64,000 bases of DNA from Erinaceus europaeus (GCF_950295315.1 NC_080179.1:72228615-72292614); one strand, 5' to 3'; numbered from the stretch's first letter, positions 33,206-44,894 are shown. Notes: generated by a model not told the origin, from the sequence alone. Numbers and translations are program-made.

Positions 33206-33262
33206 CAGGAATAGTGGAGTCACAGTGAGTCAGTGGGCCCCAGCAATAACCCTGATGGCAAG
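32980..33262 (+). mobile_element. Diverged SINE with internal CA array
   Basis: Head GGGGGGACTGGATTGTGCAC, B-box region GGTTCAGGCCCT, tail expanded to (CA)n at 33161-33204, then a 3' module AGTGGGCCCCAGCAATAACC. Confidence 0.65.
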
Positions 33263-33289
33263 TATATACAGAAAGGTGTGTTCTATGAA

Positions 33290-33425
33290 GTCATTTCTCA
33301 TTTTTAATCAATTAGCTTATTATAAGAAAGTGAAGAGAGAGAAAGAGAGTCATAAGGTGGCACTGGAATTGAGCCTGTGACCTCTAGGGTCTCAAGCATG
33401 TAGGATTATTGTCTAAAAAGTCTGT
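33290..33425 (-). mobile_element. Diverged SINE, reverse
   Basis: GAGAGAGAAAGAGAGTC then inverted B-box-like GAGCCTGTGACCTC; head poorly preserved. Confidence 0.45.
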
Positions 33426-33429
33426 AATC

Positions 33430-33985
33430 TCCAAATGACAGTGTGGTGATATAGTGAAGAGGAATGAAAGGTATAGTGAGAAAAAAAAGTTTTCTGGGTA
33501 TTTTGTTTGTTTTGTTATGTTTTTGTTTTAGGTCAGGCTTGTAGCTTTTCCTTCTTGTAGAGAAAAGCAAAACAATTGCTTTCAGTCTCCACGAATTTAT
33601 GATGGCTTAGAAAGTCTTAAAAACAAGGAGCAGAGTTTGAACTCCAGGAATATAACTAGAGGAATAAAGCACTTTCAGTGTGGTGAGTGGGCCGGCGATG
33701 AGGGTAACTGCTCAGTAATAAGATCTTCTAAGAACTCCTGAAATTGAGTCAAAATGAAGGCTCTTTCTGTAGCAACAGCAAAGCCAGGCCTATTCAGGCC
33801 GTGACCATAGCCTAGAGTGAAACCACTCTCTGGAGGGTAACATCAACCCTGAGTGCGCAGTAGAGCTGTCTAGATGTGCTAACTATAAGCAAGAATTAGT
33901 AAATCTTGGCTGAAGTGAAGCACAGGGAAGTGAGAGATGTTTACTTGACTAGCTTTCCAGAGAGGTTGAGTGGTTGAAAGCTAGT
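33430..33985. other. No gene seen
   Basis: No recognised repeat or exon. Confidence 0.4.
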
Positions 33986-33989
33986 AATG

Positions 33990-34100
33990 ATTATGCAAAA
34001 TGACTCTCATACCTGAGGCTTCTAAATCCTAGACTCTATCTCCCAGTCTCCCACACCACCATCTAGCAGAGCTGAGCAGCGCTCTGCTTAAGAAAAATGA
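33990..34100 (+). mobile_element. SINE type 3 fragment
   Basis: ATACCTGAGGCTTCTAAATC and CACCACCATCTAGCAGAGCT match the type 3 body. The head is truncated. Confidence 0.55.
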
Positions 34101-34104
34101 AAGA

Positions 34105-34300
34105 TCTAGGAAAGGTCTCACCAGAGGATTCGAACTGGAAAGTTGACATCCCAGGTCTGGCGTTTCTGGACATAGGTGGCACTGGTTCCATTGATTTGTT
34201 GAGATCAGCAGTATCAGCAGTAACAGCAGTACGGACCAAGAGAAGCATGCAGGAAAATGAGCAAAGCTCCAGAGGTTCCAGGACTGGGAGAAACATGAAT
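34105..34300 (-). mobile_element. L1 tail fragment, reverse
   Basis: GAAAGGTCTCACCAGAG to CCAGAGGTTCCAGGACTGGG is the reverse of the mid-tail region seen at 23850-24055. A 79-codon plus frame across it is an artefact. Confidence 0.65.
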
Positions 34301-34410
34301 TTTACAGAGAATGAGAAAGGTTCTTTGCTGTCTTAAAATTAAAGAAGACAATAGATAGTCATTATTATAGCTAAGTTATTTGGAAATTTGGTTTACTTTG
34401 AAAATCCAAT

Positions 34411-34632
34411 GGTTAGAATTTACTATACTATAAAGACCTTGCCATGATTTTTGTCATTTGATGCTATTTACAAATAGCTATATCTTAGATACTGACAGGA
34501 CTAGTTGCTTCTGGTGTTCCTGGTTAGGATTTACTATACTATAAAGACCTTGCCATGATTTTTGTCATTTGATGCTATTTACAAATAGCTATATCTTAGA
34601 TACTGACAGGACTAGTTGCTTCTGGTGTTCCT
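34411..34632. repeat. 111-bp tandem duplication
   Basis: Two head-to-tail copies (34411-34521 and 34522-34632) starting GGTTAG and ending GGTGTTCCT. I see one difference (GAATT versus GGATT near the start). The unit is not similar to any other repeat in the window, so this is a recent local duplication. Confidence 0.95.
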
Positions 34633-34827
34633 GGTCTAAGATTATTGGGGATTTAATATTTCAGAAGAAGTTATTAGAAATGCATTAACAATTTAAGCCC
34701 AGGGTTAGAATTCAGTCAGTTTACAAATTTGAAACTTTAAGTGCTTAGATTGAAGGAATATATACTCAGAATTGAAATTCATGCATTTAAAGATTCAAGA
34801 CATTTAATTTATTTTCCACTCCCATAT

Positions 34828-35118
34828 TGATTAAATATTGGTTTATGATATTATTAGTTAATAGGAGTGTATATTAACAATATTCCCATCACCAAAGGTC
34901 TGGGTCCCTACCCTACAGTGAAGCTGAAAGTCTACCCGCCCCATACCCCATAGTGTTTTGCTCTGGTGCAGTACTCCAAACCCAGTCAAATTCTGTCTTG
35001 TGTTTCTCTTTCTGTTCTTCTTTAACAACTTCTGCTTATGAGTGGGATCATCCCATATTCATCTTTCTAGGTCTGGCTTATCTCACTTAGCATAATTCCT
35101 TCAAACTCCATCCAAAAT
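34828..35118 (-). mobile_element. L1 ORF2 end/3' UTR, inverted half of a twin-primed insertion
   Basis: Reverse of the L1 region seen at 7080-7375: GTGTATATTAACAAT at left, GAGTGGGATCATCCCATATT near 35040, CCTTCAAACTCCATCC at right. It joins directly to a plus-oriented L1 tail at 35119. Confidence 0.8.
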
Positions 35119-35605
35119 TAGTAAAGTCATGGGCCCCTTGGAATAGACCTAAAATAGGCTTCCTAGCTTCTTCCCATCTGCTCTTTTCTTTCTTACCTTT
35201 AGGCTTCTGATTATCAAACAGTTTTTCCTGTTTTATATCTTAATACTTTTCAGAAACCAAGTTGCAAATGCTACTATGACGCCAACCTGACTTCCGTGGG
35301 CAGACGACCTCACCAGTGTGCCCTGGAACCTTATCTCACGAAAGTCCTATATCATCAGGGAAAGCTAGAAACAGGCTGGGAATATGGATCAACTTGTCAG
35401 TGTCCAAATTCAGTGGAGAAGCAGTTAGAGAAGTCAGACCTCCCATCTGAACTCCATCAAAATCTTCAGTCTATACTCCCAGACGGATAAAGAACAGAGA
35501 ACCTACTAATGGAGGAGATGGGATCTGGAGCTCTGATGGTGGGATTTGTATTCAACTGTACCCTCTCTTATCCTACAATCTTGCCAATCATTATTAGATC
35601 ACTAA
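35119..35605 (+). mobile_element. L1 tail, direct half of the twin-primed insertion
   Basis: Begins TTAGTAAAGTCATGGGCCCC, corresponding to about 9503 in copy 1, and runs to a diverged 3' end (ATCCTACAATCTTGCC). About 1.9 kb of intervening tail is absent at the junction. Confidence 0.8.
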
Positions 35606-35624
35606 TAAGAAGATAAAGCTATAA

Positions 35625-36100
35625 AAAAGGAGAGAAAGAAAGGAAGAAAGGAGAAGAAAGAGAGGAGTGGTTGAACATCTAATATCCATTTGTACTAAAG
35701 CCTTCAGAAGAACACCTAGGTAACACACTTCTCCATTTCTCCAGGATCTTTTTTTTTTTTAAACCCACAGAACACGTATCAATACATCTATGCTAACAGA
35801 AGAAAAAGCAAGCGTAGAGCACTAGATAACTTGCCCATGGGTAGATGATAAATTCAGATCCATGGTTTGAACCTATGTGGTGGTCTGAGTCAAGAGCCCA
35901 GCTTCCTCATACTTGTGCTAATGAAGTAACTAGATTGTGCAGCTCCATAAATTCAGGTTCTGGGCAGATAGTATAAGTGAACATTTAAGACAAGATGTAT
36001 CATGTTAACTAGGAGGTGCTGGGGACTGCGTGAACAGAGAGAAACTCCTGTGTTGTCAGATTGGATTCACCATGACAAACCAGAACCCAATGATTATGTT
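35625..36100. other. No gene seen; short purine tract
   Basis: (GAAA)/(GGAA) units at 35628-35668, then unrecognised sequence. Confidence 0.45.
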
Positions 36101-36107
36101 AGGAGCT

Positions 36108-36376
36108 GGGGCCAGGGAGACAGCACAATGGTTATGCAAAAGACTTTCCTGCCTGAGCCTCTGAGGTCCCAGGTTCATTTCCAGCACCACCATAAACCAG
36201 AGCTGGCTGAGCAGTCCTCTCTCTCTCCCTCCCCCTCTCTCCTTCTCTCTCCCTCTCTCTCCCTCTCTCCCTCTCTCTTTCTCCCTCTCTCCCTCTCTTT
36301 CCCCCCTCCCTCCCTCTCCCTCTCTTTCTCTCTCTTGCCTCTCTGTATCTCTTTATTTAAAATAAAGTTAAAAATT
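36108..36376 (+). mobile_element. SINE type 3 with CT expansion
   Basis: Well-preserved head GGGAGACAGCACAATGGTTA, CCCAGGTTCATTTCCAGCAC, CACCATAAACCAGAGCTGG, then a CT/CCCT-rich array at 36213-36346 and an AATAAAG tail. Confidence 0.85.
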
Positions 36377-36392
36377 AAAAAGAATTTGTATG

Positions 36393-36626
36393 GGGAGTCA
36401 GGCAGTAGCTCAGTGGGTTAAGCGCAGGTGGCACAAAGTGCAAGGATCGACCGACATAAGGATCCCGGTTCGAGCCCCCGGCTCCCCACCTGCAGGGGAG
36501 TCCCTTCACAGGTGGTGAAGCAAGTCTGCAGGTGTCTGTCTTTCTCTCTGTCTTCTCCTCCTCTTTCCATTTCTCTCTGTCCTATCCAACAATGATGACA
36601 TCAATAAAAACAATTACAACAATAAA
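36393..36626 (+). mobile_element. SINE type 1
   Basis: Near-intact, inserted at the tail of the preceding SINE. Perfect duplication AAAAAGAATTTGTATG (36377-36392 and 36627-36642). Confidence 0.95.
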
Positions 36627-36644
36627 AAAAAGAATTTGTATGCC

Positions 36645-38075
36645 CTGGTCTTATTATTCTGTTTTGGGTTGGGGCTGATATATTGGAGTATTTCAGCATA
36701 AGACAGCCAGGAAGCTGGCTCTTTCCTTTGCATGATACAATTGTCCACTGCCTGGAAATTGTCATGCCTACTGAGTTCTATGCATACAGGGAGTTTTGCT
36801 TAAAAAAATAGTATCTCATATCTCACCTGAAGTTTGTATCTCACCTGAAGCCACAAGTATTGGTCAATGTGAAAAATAATTCAGTAAATGAATTCTTAAT
36901 CTCAAAATTTGTGACTATAAAATGTGGTGGGAAACACCTGCTTAATTGCTGGATGAGTACTCAGAAAACAAGTCTAGTTCACGTAAATCTTCACAGGGAG
37001 ACGAGTCACCTAACTATTCCTCTTTATTTTAAAAAAAAAAAAAACTGTGCTAAGTAGTAGCAAATAAGGTTGCAGCTCAGATTGAAAATGGGACCACACT
37101 TCGATCTCCCTTTATTCTTAAAAGATAAAAATCACATTAAGCATGATTGAGCCAGACACTTCACTTACATTACCCCATTTATCCAGAGTCCTATGAGTGG
37201 ACACAATTTCACCCCATTAAAGAACAGAGAAAATCCAGTCTCTGAGAGGTAATCATATATTTTTAAAAAATCATACTGTAGGCGCAAACAAGGTATGTGT
37301 AGCTTCAATTATCGCTACCTGAGATTCAGCTGCCTTGTCTTCCTGCCTCTTTTCGATGAACTTGATCATTTTTACGGCACTATTATCCATTCAGCATTTT
37401 CAGCTGCTGTCAAGTTGGTGAAGTTATAATCACCTACAGGCAGAGGCTCTGCTTAGTGACTGTGCTCAGATCCTGAATAAATGGCATAATCTCTCCATCC
37501 CATGCCTCTCATCATCCTGCTGAAAAGACCATAAGTTCTAGAGTTATTACTCTACTACACACCCATCTCTTTCCTTATCCTATATCCACTCAGTCTTAGA
37601 GCCCTATTGATTTTGTCTCTTGAATATTGTTCCATTATGAGTGTCCCTGTGGTGGTGGTTAACATTCTAGACAGAACTATTGACTGTCACTTGCACAGCC
37701 TGCAACAGTTCCCTTCCTCTATGACTCCTCTTAATCCCCTCAGCCATGTCCCCATAGAATTTCTGATACCCTTTCAGCTGGAGCAATCACCCTAACATAC
37801 AAATATTGACGAATCACCCTCATCTCAGCCTCAAATCTTTATCTATTCGAACATTTCAGCAGGTGCTTCCTATCACTTTAAAGACGATCAAAACCTTGCA
37901 CCTGACCTAAAGGAATCAGCTCACTGCTTCTTGTGCCGCATCACTGATTTTTATCTCCTTTGATTTTAGTCTTACGTTTTGAGTAATTCACTCTCTCCAT
38001 TAACTTCACCTTGTTTCAATCGTATCTTGTGTCACAAATAAAATGTTGCTAGTTCAGTCTAATATTAGGTAAATT
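36645..38075. other. No gene seen
   Basis: About 1.4 kb of apparently single-copy sequence with no exon-like frame. Confidence 0.5.
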
Positions 38076-38079
38076 CTTA

Positions 38080-38325
38080 TTTTGTTTTATTTATAGAAAG
38101 GAAACACTGACAAAACCATAGGATAAGAGGGGTACAACTCCACACAATTCCCACCACCCAATCTCCATATCCCATCCCCTCCCCTGATAGCTTTCCCATT
38201 CTCTATCCCTCTGGGAGTATGGACCCAGGGTCGTTGTGGGATGCAGAAGCTGGAAGGTCTGGCTTCTGTAATTGCTTCCCCGCTGAACATGGACGTTGAC
38301 AGGTCAATCCATACTCCCAGCCTGA
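38080..38325 (-). mobile_element. L1 tail 3' end, reverse
   Basis: From TTTATAGAAAGGAAACACTG to CATACTCCCAGCCTG; 5'-truncated copy of the tail block. Confidence 0.85.
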
Positions 38326-38417
38326 TGAGAAATTCTATGAAATTCATCAGGATACAGATGAAGAAACTTTGAGAGAAAGAACACTAACAGATAAAGGTAT
38401 ACTTAAAAGTGGAATTA

Positions 38418-38682
38418 TGGGTTGGGCTGTAGCACAAGGGGTTAAGCTCACGTGATGCAAAGTGCAAGGATCCTTGTAAGAATCCTGGTTCGAGCCCAGG
38501 CCCACCTGCAGGGGAGTCGCTTCACAAGAGGTGAAGCAGGTCTGCAGGTGTCTATCTTTCTCTCCCCATCTCTGTCTTCCCCTCTTCTCTCAATCTCTCT
38601 CTGTCCTATCCAACAACGAATGGCATCAACAACAATAATGACCACAACAAGGCTACAGAAACAAGGGCAACAACAACAATAA
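38418..38682 (+). mobile_element. SINE type 1
   Basis: Head GCTGTAGCACAAGGGGTTAAG. Perfect duplication AAAAGTGGAATTA at 38405-38417 and 38683-38695. Confidence 0.93.
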
Positions 38683-38759
38683 AAAAGTGGAATTACATGG
38701 TCATGGAGTATACTTTCTACTTTACAAAATATCATGAAATTGCTCTCTAAAATAGTTGT

Positions 38760-39060
38760 GATCTTGGAGCCCTACTTCCCCAGAGCCCTATCCCACTAGG
38801 GAAAGAGAGAGACAGGCTGGGAGTATGGATCGACCTGTCAACTCCCATGTTCAGCGGGGAAGCAATTACAGAAGCCAGACTTTCCACCTTCTGTATCCCA
38901 CAATGACCCTGGGTCCATGCTCCCAGAGGGATAAAGAATAGGAAAGCTATCAGAGGATGGGATGGGATATGGAGTTCTGGTGGTGGGAACTGTGTGGCCT
39001 AGTACCCCTCTTATCCTATGTTTTTGTCATGTATTTCCTTTTTATAAATAAAAATTTTTT
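38760..39060 (+). mobile_element. L1 tail 3' end, 5'-truncated
   Basis: About 300-bp copy ending CTTTTTATAAATAAAAATTT. Perfect duplication AAAATAGTTGT (38749-38759 and 39061-39071) proves that the tail block is mobilised as a 3' end in its own right. Confidence 0.93.
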
Positions 39061-39167
39061 AAAATAGTTGTATGACTTTTAGTTTCATGAGACCACTTCA
39101 AACCCCAGAACTGCCACCCTTTGAATAATGTTTTGTTCTCATTTGGACTTTCCTGCTTTGGAATTTT

Positions 39168-39252
39168 TCAGGGAGGGGGAAGGAGGGGAGGGGAAGGGGG
39201 AGGGAGAGGGAGAGGGGGAGGGAGAGGGAGAGGGGGAGGGAGAGGGAGAGAG
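39168..39252. repeat. (GGGAGA)n/(GGGGA)n tract
   Basis: About 85 bp of G-rich purine, possibly part of a degraded reverse SINE whose right part (CAAGTGTGCTATCTTGTTAGCCC) follows. Confidence 0.85.
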
Positions 39253-39427
39253 GCTACTTCCCTTAGTGTTGTGAAGGGCTCAAATTTGAGTCACATGCAC
39301 TTCAAAGCAGGTATACTCATCAAGTGTGCTATCTTGTTAGCCCTCCTGGAATCAGCTTTTTTTCTAACCCCAAAATTTATTGCTGTAATACCAACCTGAA
39401 GAGTTTTTATTGAATGCTTTACTTTTT

Positions 39428-39709
39428 TCTTTTTAATTTTTTATTATTTATGTGATAGAGACAGCCAGAAATCAAAGGAAAGGGGGCTAAAGAGAGAGGG
39501 GGAGAGGGAGAGGGAGAGGGAGAGGGAGAGGGAGAGGGAGAGGGAGAGGGAGAGGGAGAGGGAGAGGGAGAGGGAGAGGGAGAGGGAGAGAGATATAGTA
39601 CTGCTTCCTAGCTCATGAAGCTTTCCTGCAGATGGGGAATGGGGGCTTGAACCCACGTCCTTGTGCACTGTAACATGTACCCTTAATCAGGTGTGCCACC
39701 ACCCAGCCC
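39428..39709 (-). mobile_element. SINE type 2 with (GGGAGA)n expansion, reverse
   Basis: The normal GA-rich segment of the SINE is expanded to about 16 GGGAGA units (39495-39592). The inverted B box GAACCCACGTCC and head CACCACCCAGCCCC are intact. Confidence 0.85.
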
Positions 39710-39714
39710 CACTT

Positions 39715-41340
39715 ATTTTCCTTATAAACTCCTGTTATGTTGTTTTTTTTTTTTTTTAGGAGCATGCACATTTTGTTCAATTAAAAGGAATAAGATAATA
39801 ATCAACATCTTCATATATTTAAGAAGTGAGGAGAAAATACATCACAAATTGCTTGTTGAAGGGAATGTGTTTTTAGGGTACTAATCCCTTCAATTAGTGA
39901 CTGCTGTGATCACTCAGATTTTCATTTTAAATTGCAATTCATTAACCAGGTAAAATAGATGCAGGCTTTTAAAAATAAGAGCACGGGGAGTGAATATATT
40001 TGCCAGGTCTGCTTCTTTACGGACCATGCCATGGCTCAGCATCTCCTGCCTCTACTTATGCTGCTAACAGTTGGATGCAGGCCTTCAGTATTTTGCTCCA
40101 AAGACAGCGAGGCTGAATCAATGGCAGTTTCAGCTCTCTTAAAGATTGATGCAGTTCTGCACGTTAGCAAAACCATGTGATCTTTTAATCAATCACTGAA
40201 ATAAATTGACACAACTGGTGTCAGCTTCCATAGTCCTTTCGCACTCACCTTTCCCATACCCTAGCATCAAGAAAAGGAATCCAGATTCGACTTGCTGAGT
40301 CTCCACTCCCAAAGGGATCTGAAATCTGTCACTGTTCTTTGTCACTTGTCTCACACTGAATAAACAGAGGTTGACATGTTTATTCATAAGAATGAGAGTA
40401 ATGGGGTATCTTTTCATGGCCCGAACTCATCAGCAGGCCAAGGTAGAATTTTGCTGCTTGAAGCCATAATTCCTAATCTCTGGCATATAAACAATAACTA
40501 CGTTTTCTCACAGGGTTCTAGAAAGGTTTTGGAGACATAACTCACTCTCCTGCTTCATATAAAATGATAGGAAATATGTCTACACAAAAGATGGGTTTTT
40601 TTTTTTCTTCTTAAGTATCTTGAGGAAAGAAGTTTCTCTAAAAATGTAATTTGTAGTCTTGTCCTTTTTCCTTTCAAGGATTTACTCCACCCAAAATCAT
40701 TTAAGGCAAGTGATGGAAAAAAAAAAAAGTGAACCATCAAGTATCGGATGATAAATCATTTAAAGAGCAATTTGACCTTGGCCTGCAGTGCTGTTTGAGC
40801 ATTACACAGTGAAGAACAATGTAATGTCATCTTAGTAAATTCTTAGAGCTTTTATTAGCTGACCCACCCCAAATTCAATAGTGTATTAACGCAGTGGCCA
40901 TCATCAATGCTTCTTCAATTCAGGGCTAGGAAGCCATCTAAGTCTTCTTATTGAACCCTAGGTCCAAACATTTAGTGCCCCTCTTTCAACATTTTGTGAG
41001 CGGCATAACATATCTCACTGGATATGAAGGTAAAAATGTGAAGTTGACTTGAATAGATTTGGCTTTCAGTCTTACATAAATTATTTAGATCCCTGTTGGT
41101 CATAATGCCATAATATTTAAAATATGAGGTGAAACAGCTATTGGGGTTTTCACAGCAGGTCAGGGATGTGGCAGGAGTAGGAAACAAGTGATCACAGATG
41201 GGTAGCTGGCCCAGATGAAGAAGACTGAAGTCATTCAGATCCCGGGGGGCTTGTATGGTTAAGTTGAACTTGACAGTGACTATCAAAAATACCCCAGAGC
41301 AAGCAAGGCTGACAAAACAGCTTATATAAATAGTGTGCTT
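39715..41340. other. No gene seen
   Basis: About 1.6 kb of apparently single-copy sequence. The longest open frame (40972-41349 minus, 125 codons) shows no domain I recognise and lacks exon-like composition. Confidence 0.5.
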
Positions 41341-41344
41341 CTTT

Positions 41345-41470
41345 ACCATATGTTTGACCCAGGTTCATGCATAGCCTGCATTGAAGGAAGATTCAGTGCT
41401 GTAGTCTCCTCTCTCTCTCTCTCTCTCTCTCTCTTATCTATCTATCTATCTATCTCCCTGACTCTCTGCA
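41345..41470 (+). mobile_element. SINE type 4 fragment with CT/CTAT array
   Basis: GACCCAGGTTCATGCATAGC, GAAGGAAGATTCAGTGCTG, then (CT)n and (CTAT)n at 41403-41456. Confidence 0.55.
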
Positions 41471-41584
41471 TATATATGATAGTACCTTAGGTGCTTTATT
41501 GTTGAAACATAATAGTAGTAGTTTCAAATCAGTATTAGACTTTATGGGAAAGGTGGTAGCATCCCAGTATCTGAACTGTGTAAG

Positions 41585-43036
41585 GGAGATACAAAGGAGA
41601 AGTTGACTGAGTTTGGAATATTGCACCAAAGTAAAAAACTCTGGGGGGGGGGGGAAGGGAGGAAGGGTAGATTTTCAGCTCCACTATAGGGAAGTGGGGG
41701 TAGAGACGCAGAGCTTTGGTGGTGGGAATGGTATTAATATACATTCCTATTAATTTATTGTCTTATAAGCCATTATTCAATATGAAAGGTGAGGAATAGA
41801 TTGGATGTCTCAAACTTTTTGATCTATAGACCCCAGTTCTGAGTATATATTCCTTCAATCTAAGCACTTAAGGTTTCAAATTGGTAACCTGATTGAATTT
41901 TAACGGTGGGTTTAAATTCTTAATACATTTTAAATAATGATTTTTTTTTGAAATATTAAATCACCTATAATCTTAGAGCAGGGAGACCAGAAGCAACTAG
42001 TTGTGTCACTGTATGAGATACAGCTAGATGTAAGTAGCATAGAATGGCATAATCATGGTGAAGTGTCTTGTATGATACAGTAAATCTGAACCATGGGATT
42101 TTCAAAGTCAACCAAATCCCCAAATAGTTTGGTTATGATAATAACTATCTATTGTTTTCTTAAACTTTAAGACAGCAGGAACCTCCCTTATTCTCCAGTC
42201 CTGGAGCCTCTGTAGTGTGGCTTCTTTTCCTCCACACTTCTCTTAACCTAATACCATTTGATACTGAATCTGCTGGTCTCAGTCAAATCAATGCACCCAG
42301 TACCACCTTGGCACATTTCACTCTGCACAGTGTCCAGAGACGCCAGGAGTGGAATGCCAACCCTTCCACTGCATTACTCTGGTGAGAACTTTCTTTTTAT
42401 TTTATTTTTTTAATTTATTTATTTTTTGCTTTTTAAAGGACATTTTTTTAGTTTATTTTTTTAATTTATTTTTTATTTAAGAAAGGATTAATTAACAAAA
42501 CCATAGGGTAGGAGGGGTACAACTCCACACAATTCCCACTACCCAATCTCCATATCCCATCCCCTCCCCTGATAGCTTTCCCATTCTCTATCCCTCTGGG
42601 AGCATGGACCCAGGGTCATTGTGGGATGCAGAAGGTGGAAGGTCTGGCTTCTGTAATTGCTTCCCCGCTGAACATGGGCGTTGACTGGTCAGTCCATACT
42701 CCCAGTCTGCCTCTCTCTTTCCTTAGTAGGGTGGGTCTCTGGGGAAGTAGAGCTCCAGGTCTGAAGTCCAGGGAAGCCTGGCCGGCATCCTGATGGCATC
42801 TGGAACCTGGTGGCTGAAAAGAGAGTTAACATACAAAGCCAAACAAATTGTTGAACAATCATGGACCCAAAGCTTGGAATAGTGGAGAGGAAGTGTTGGG
42901 GGGGTTCTCACTGCAGACTCTTGTGTACTTCTGCTTTCAGGTATATATTTTGCACTAGTTTATCTTGGCTCATAGGAATCCTTAGTTTCGTCTCTGGTGG
43001 TGCACTTCCTAACAAAGCCACAGAACCTAGATACCA
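41585..43036 (+). mobile_element. L1 3' UTR plus long tail, copy 3 (split)
   Basis: TTGCACCAAAGTAAAAAACT and the G-rich stretch lead into the tail block (41790-42395), collinear with copy 1 at 7376-8000. After a reverse tail insertion it resumes at about 42965-43036 (GTGCACTTCCTAACAAAGCC). Confidence 0.75.
42400..42900 (-). mobile_element. L1 tail 3' end, reverse, nested in copy 3
   Basis: A second tail subfamily (GAAAGGATTAATTAACAAAA in place of GGAAACACTGACAAAACC), extending to CTTGGAATAGTGGAGAGG. It sits inside an older plus-strand copy of the same block, creating a local inverted repeat. Confidence 0.8.
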
Positions 43037-43180
43037 AATTTACACTTTTTTTTTTTCATTTTATTTTAGTTCCCATAGTGGTTGGACATACAGATTTGCC
43101 CAAAATGTGAAAACATTTGAAAAATATAAAGAAAATTCATCTTTGTCTAATTAATATAACCTTCCAGAAATAAAGTACAT

Positions 43181-43429
43181 GTTTTTAATATTTATTTATT
43201 CCCTTTTGTTGCCTTTGTTTTATTGTTTTAGTTATTATTGTTGTTGTTGTTGTTATTGGTATTGTTGTTGGATAGGACAGAGAGAAATGGACACCTGCAG
43301 ACCTGCTTCACCATCTGTGAAGCGACTTCCCTGCAGGTGGGGAGCCTGGGGCTCGAACCAGGATACTTACACCGCTCTTTGCGCTTTGCACCACCTGAAC
43401 TTAACCCACTGCGCTACTGCCCGACTCCC
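43181..43429 (-). mobile_element. SINE type 1, reverse
   Basis: Shortened middle (the GA-rich segment is deleted: AGAGAAATGGACACCTGC). Perfect duplication AATAAAGTACAT at 43169-43180 and 43430-43441. Confidence 0.93.
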
Positions 43430-43629
43430 AATAAAGTACATTTATACATTTAAAAAGTGTATACTATCTTCTTTACTAGATAAATAGTAAACAGCAGATG
43501 ATGTACAGAGTTTTATGAATTTCACCAAACTAGATATTTCCATAATACATATTTCCAGTTCTTATGAAAGGAACCAGGGACAAGGCACTTAATAATGTAT
43601 TTCTAAAGGACTTATTTTATAAAAATACT

Positions 43630-43800
43630 TGTCTATTTTATTTTTCAAATACTGATTTATCAATAAGCTGGACAAGGAAGGAGGAAGGGGGGATAAGTAG
43701 AGCATCACTCCAGCATATAACCATTCCAAGGATCAAACTTGGTACCTCATGCTTCAGAGTCTAGTGCCCTACATACTGGGCCACCTCCCAGGTCACACAA
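43630..43800 (-). mobile_element. Diverged SINE type 3, reverse
   Basis: GGATCAAACTTGGTACCTC inverted B-box region and a right-end head TACTGGGCCACCTCCCAGG. Confidence 0.5.
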
Positions 43801-43862
43801 CAGACCTGATTTTGAATTAGGATGAATGAGAGGTCTTCTGTTCAGTAGAACTTATTAATACC

Positions 43863-43905
43863 TCCCTCTCTCTCTCTCTTTCTCTCCTTCTCTCTCTCTC
43901 TCCTC
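43863..43905. repeat. (CT)n
   Basis: CT units with a few TT and CC interruptions. Confidence 0.85.
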
Positions 43906-43945
43906 ACCCCTAAACAAGATCAATCTATGTTCAGAAAGGTGGGGG

Positions 43946-44180
43946 GGGGGGTCAGGTGGTAGCGCAGTGGGTTAAGCACAGGTGGCACAAAGCGCAAGGA
44001 CCGGTGGAAGGATCCCAGTTCGAGCCTTCAGCTCCACACCTGCAGCGGAGTCCCTTCAAAGGCGGTGAAGCAGGTCTGCAGGTGTCTGTCTTTCTCTCCC
44101 CCTCTCTGTCTTCCCCACCTCTCTCCATATCTCTCTGTCCTATCCAACAACGACATCAATAACAATGATAACAGCATCAC
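43946..44180 (+). mobile_element. SINE type 1
   Basis: Preceded by a 12-G run. Head GGTAGCGCAGTGGGTTAAG, B box GTTCGAGCCTTC, full CT body and a short CAATAACAATGATAACA tail. Confidence 0.88.
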
Positions 44181-44181
44181 T

Positions 44182-44890
44182 CTTGTTGGAAAAATATATT
44201 TGTTCTAGTTTTTCTTTGAAGGCACAACATCCTAAATAACTATATTAACTTAGAAAGCTGTTCTGAAATCGTGACAGCATCCTGGCATAAGCCTAGTATC
44301 TATCATTCGGGTTCAAAACTGAGTTCCAATGGCAGTGTTGTGCTGACTCTGAAGTGCAATGTTGTAATTACAAACTGAGATTCTATGTGTGTTTGCAGGC
44401 ATTAAAACATAAAAGAATTGAGTTTTCTTCCTTCAAAACAATGAGATGTTTCTTCTATTGGATTACTTGTGGTGGCAGAAACCACATCTTGTGTTGTACT
44501 AAAGAGTGATTTCACCATTAATGCCTCTTGTCCACATAGTAAGGAAACAGAATCCTGTTAAACCCAGGAGAATGTGCACTGCAGGGATCCTTTTGTTCTG
44601 GATATATAGAAGCCCTAAAGTCAAATTAGTTTTCCTTTAGAGGTAAGGAGCTTAATGTGAGCACTAATCTTTGAACTTGGTGAAAGCTGAGAGGCTATTT
44701 CTACACCTGCCTTCATACAAGGATCCCCAAATCATTTTGAGTAGAACTTCAGAGTAAACCAATCAGGGGTGGCTCTTTTAGAAGTGATTTCAGAAACCGA
44801 TGTTATTTATGATCAGGTTGTAAAAAAATAAGATTTTAATACAGTGAAGGAGTAGAGACGCAAGGCATACATGTGATTGAGAAAGGATTC
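44182..44890. other. No gene seen
   Basis: About 0.7 kb of sequence without recognised repeat or exon. Confidence 0.45.
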
Positions 44891-44894
44891 AGTC

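Noticed and set aside
36002..36421. 139-codon frame ending in Ser/Leu/Pro repeats
   Set aside because: It spans a type 3 SINE and its CT array.
40972..41349. 125-codon minus frame in single-copy DNA
   Set aside because: No domain, splice context or repeat of the frame elsewhere; plausible by chance in 64 kb, though a search would settle it.
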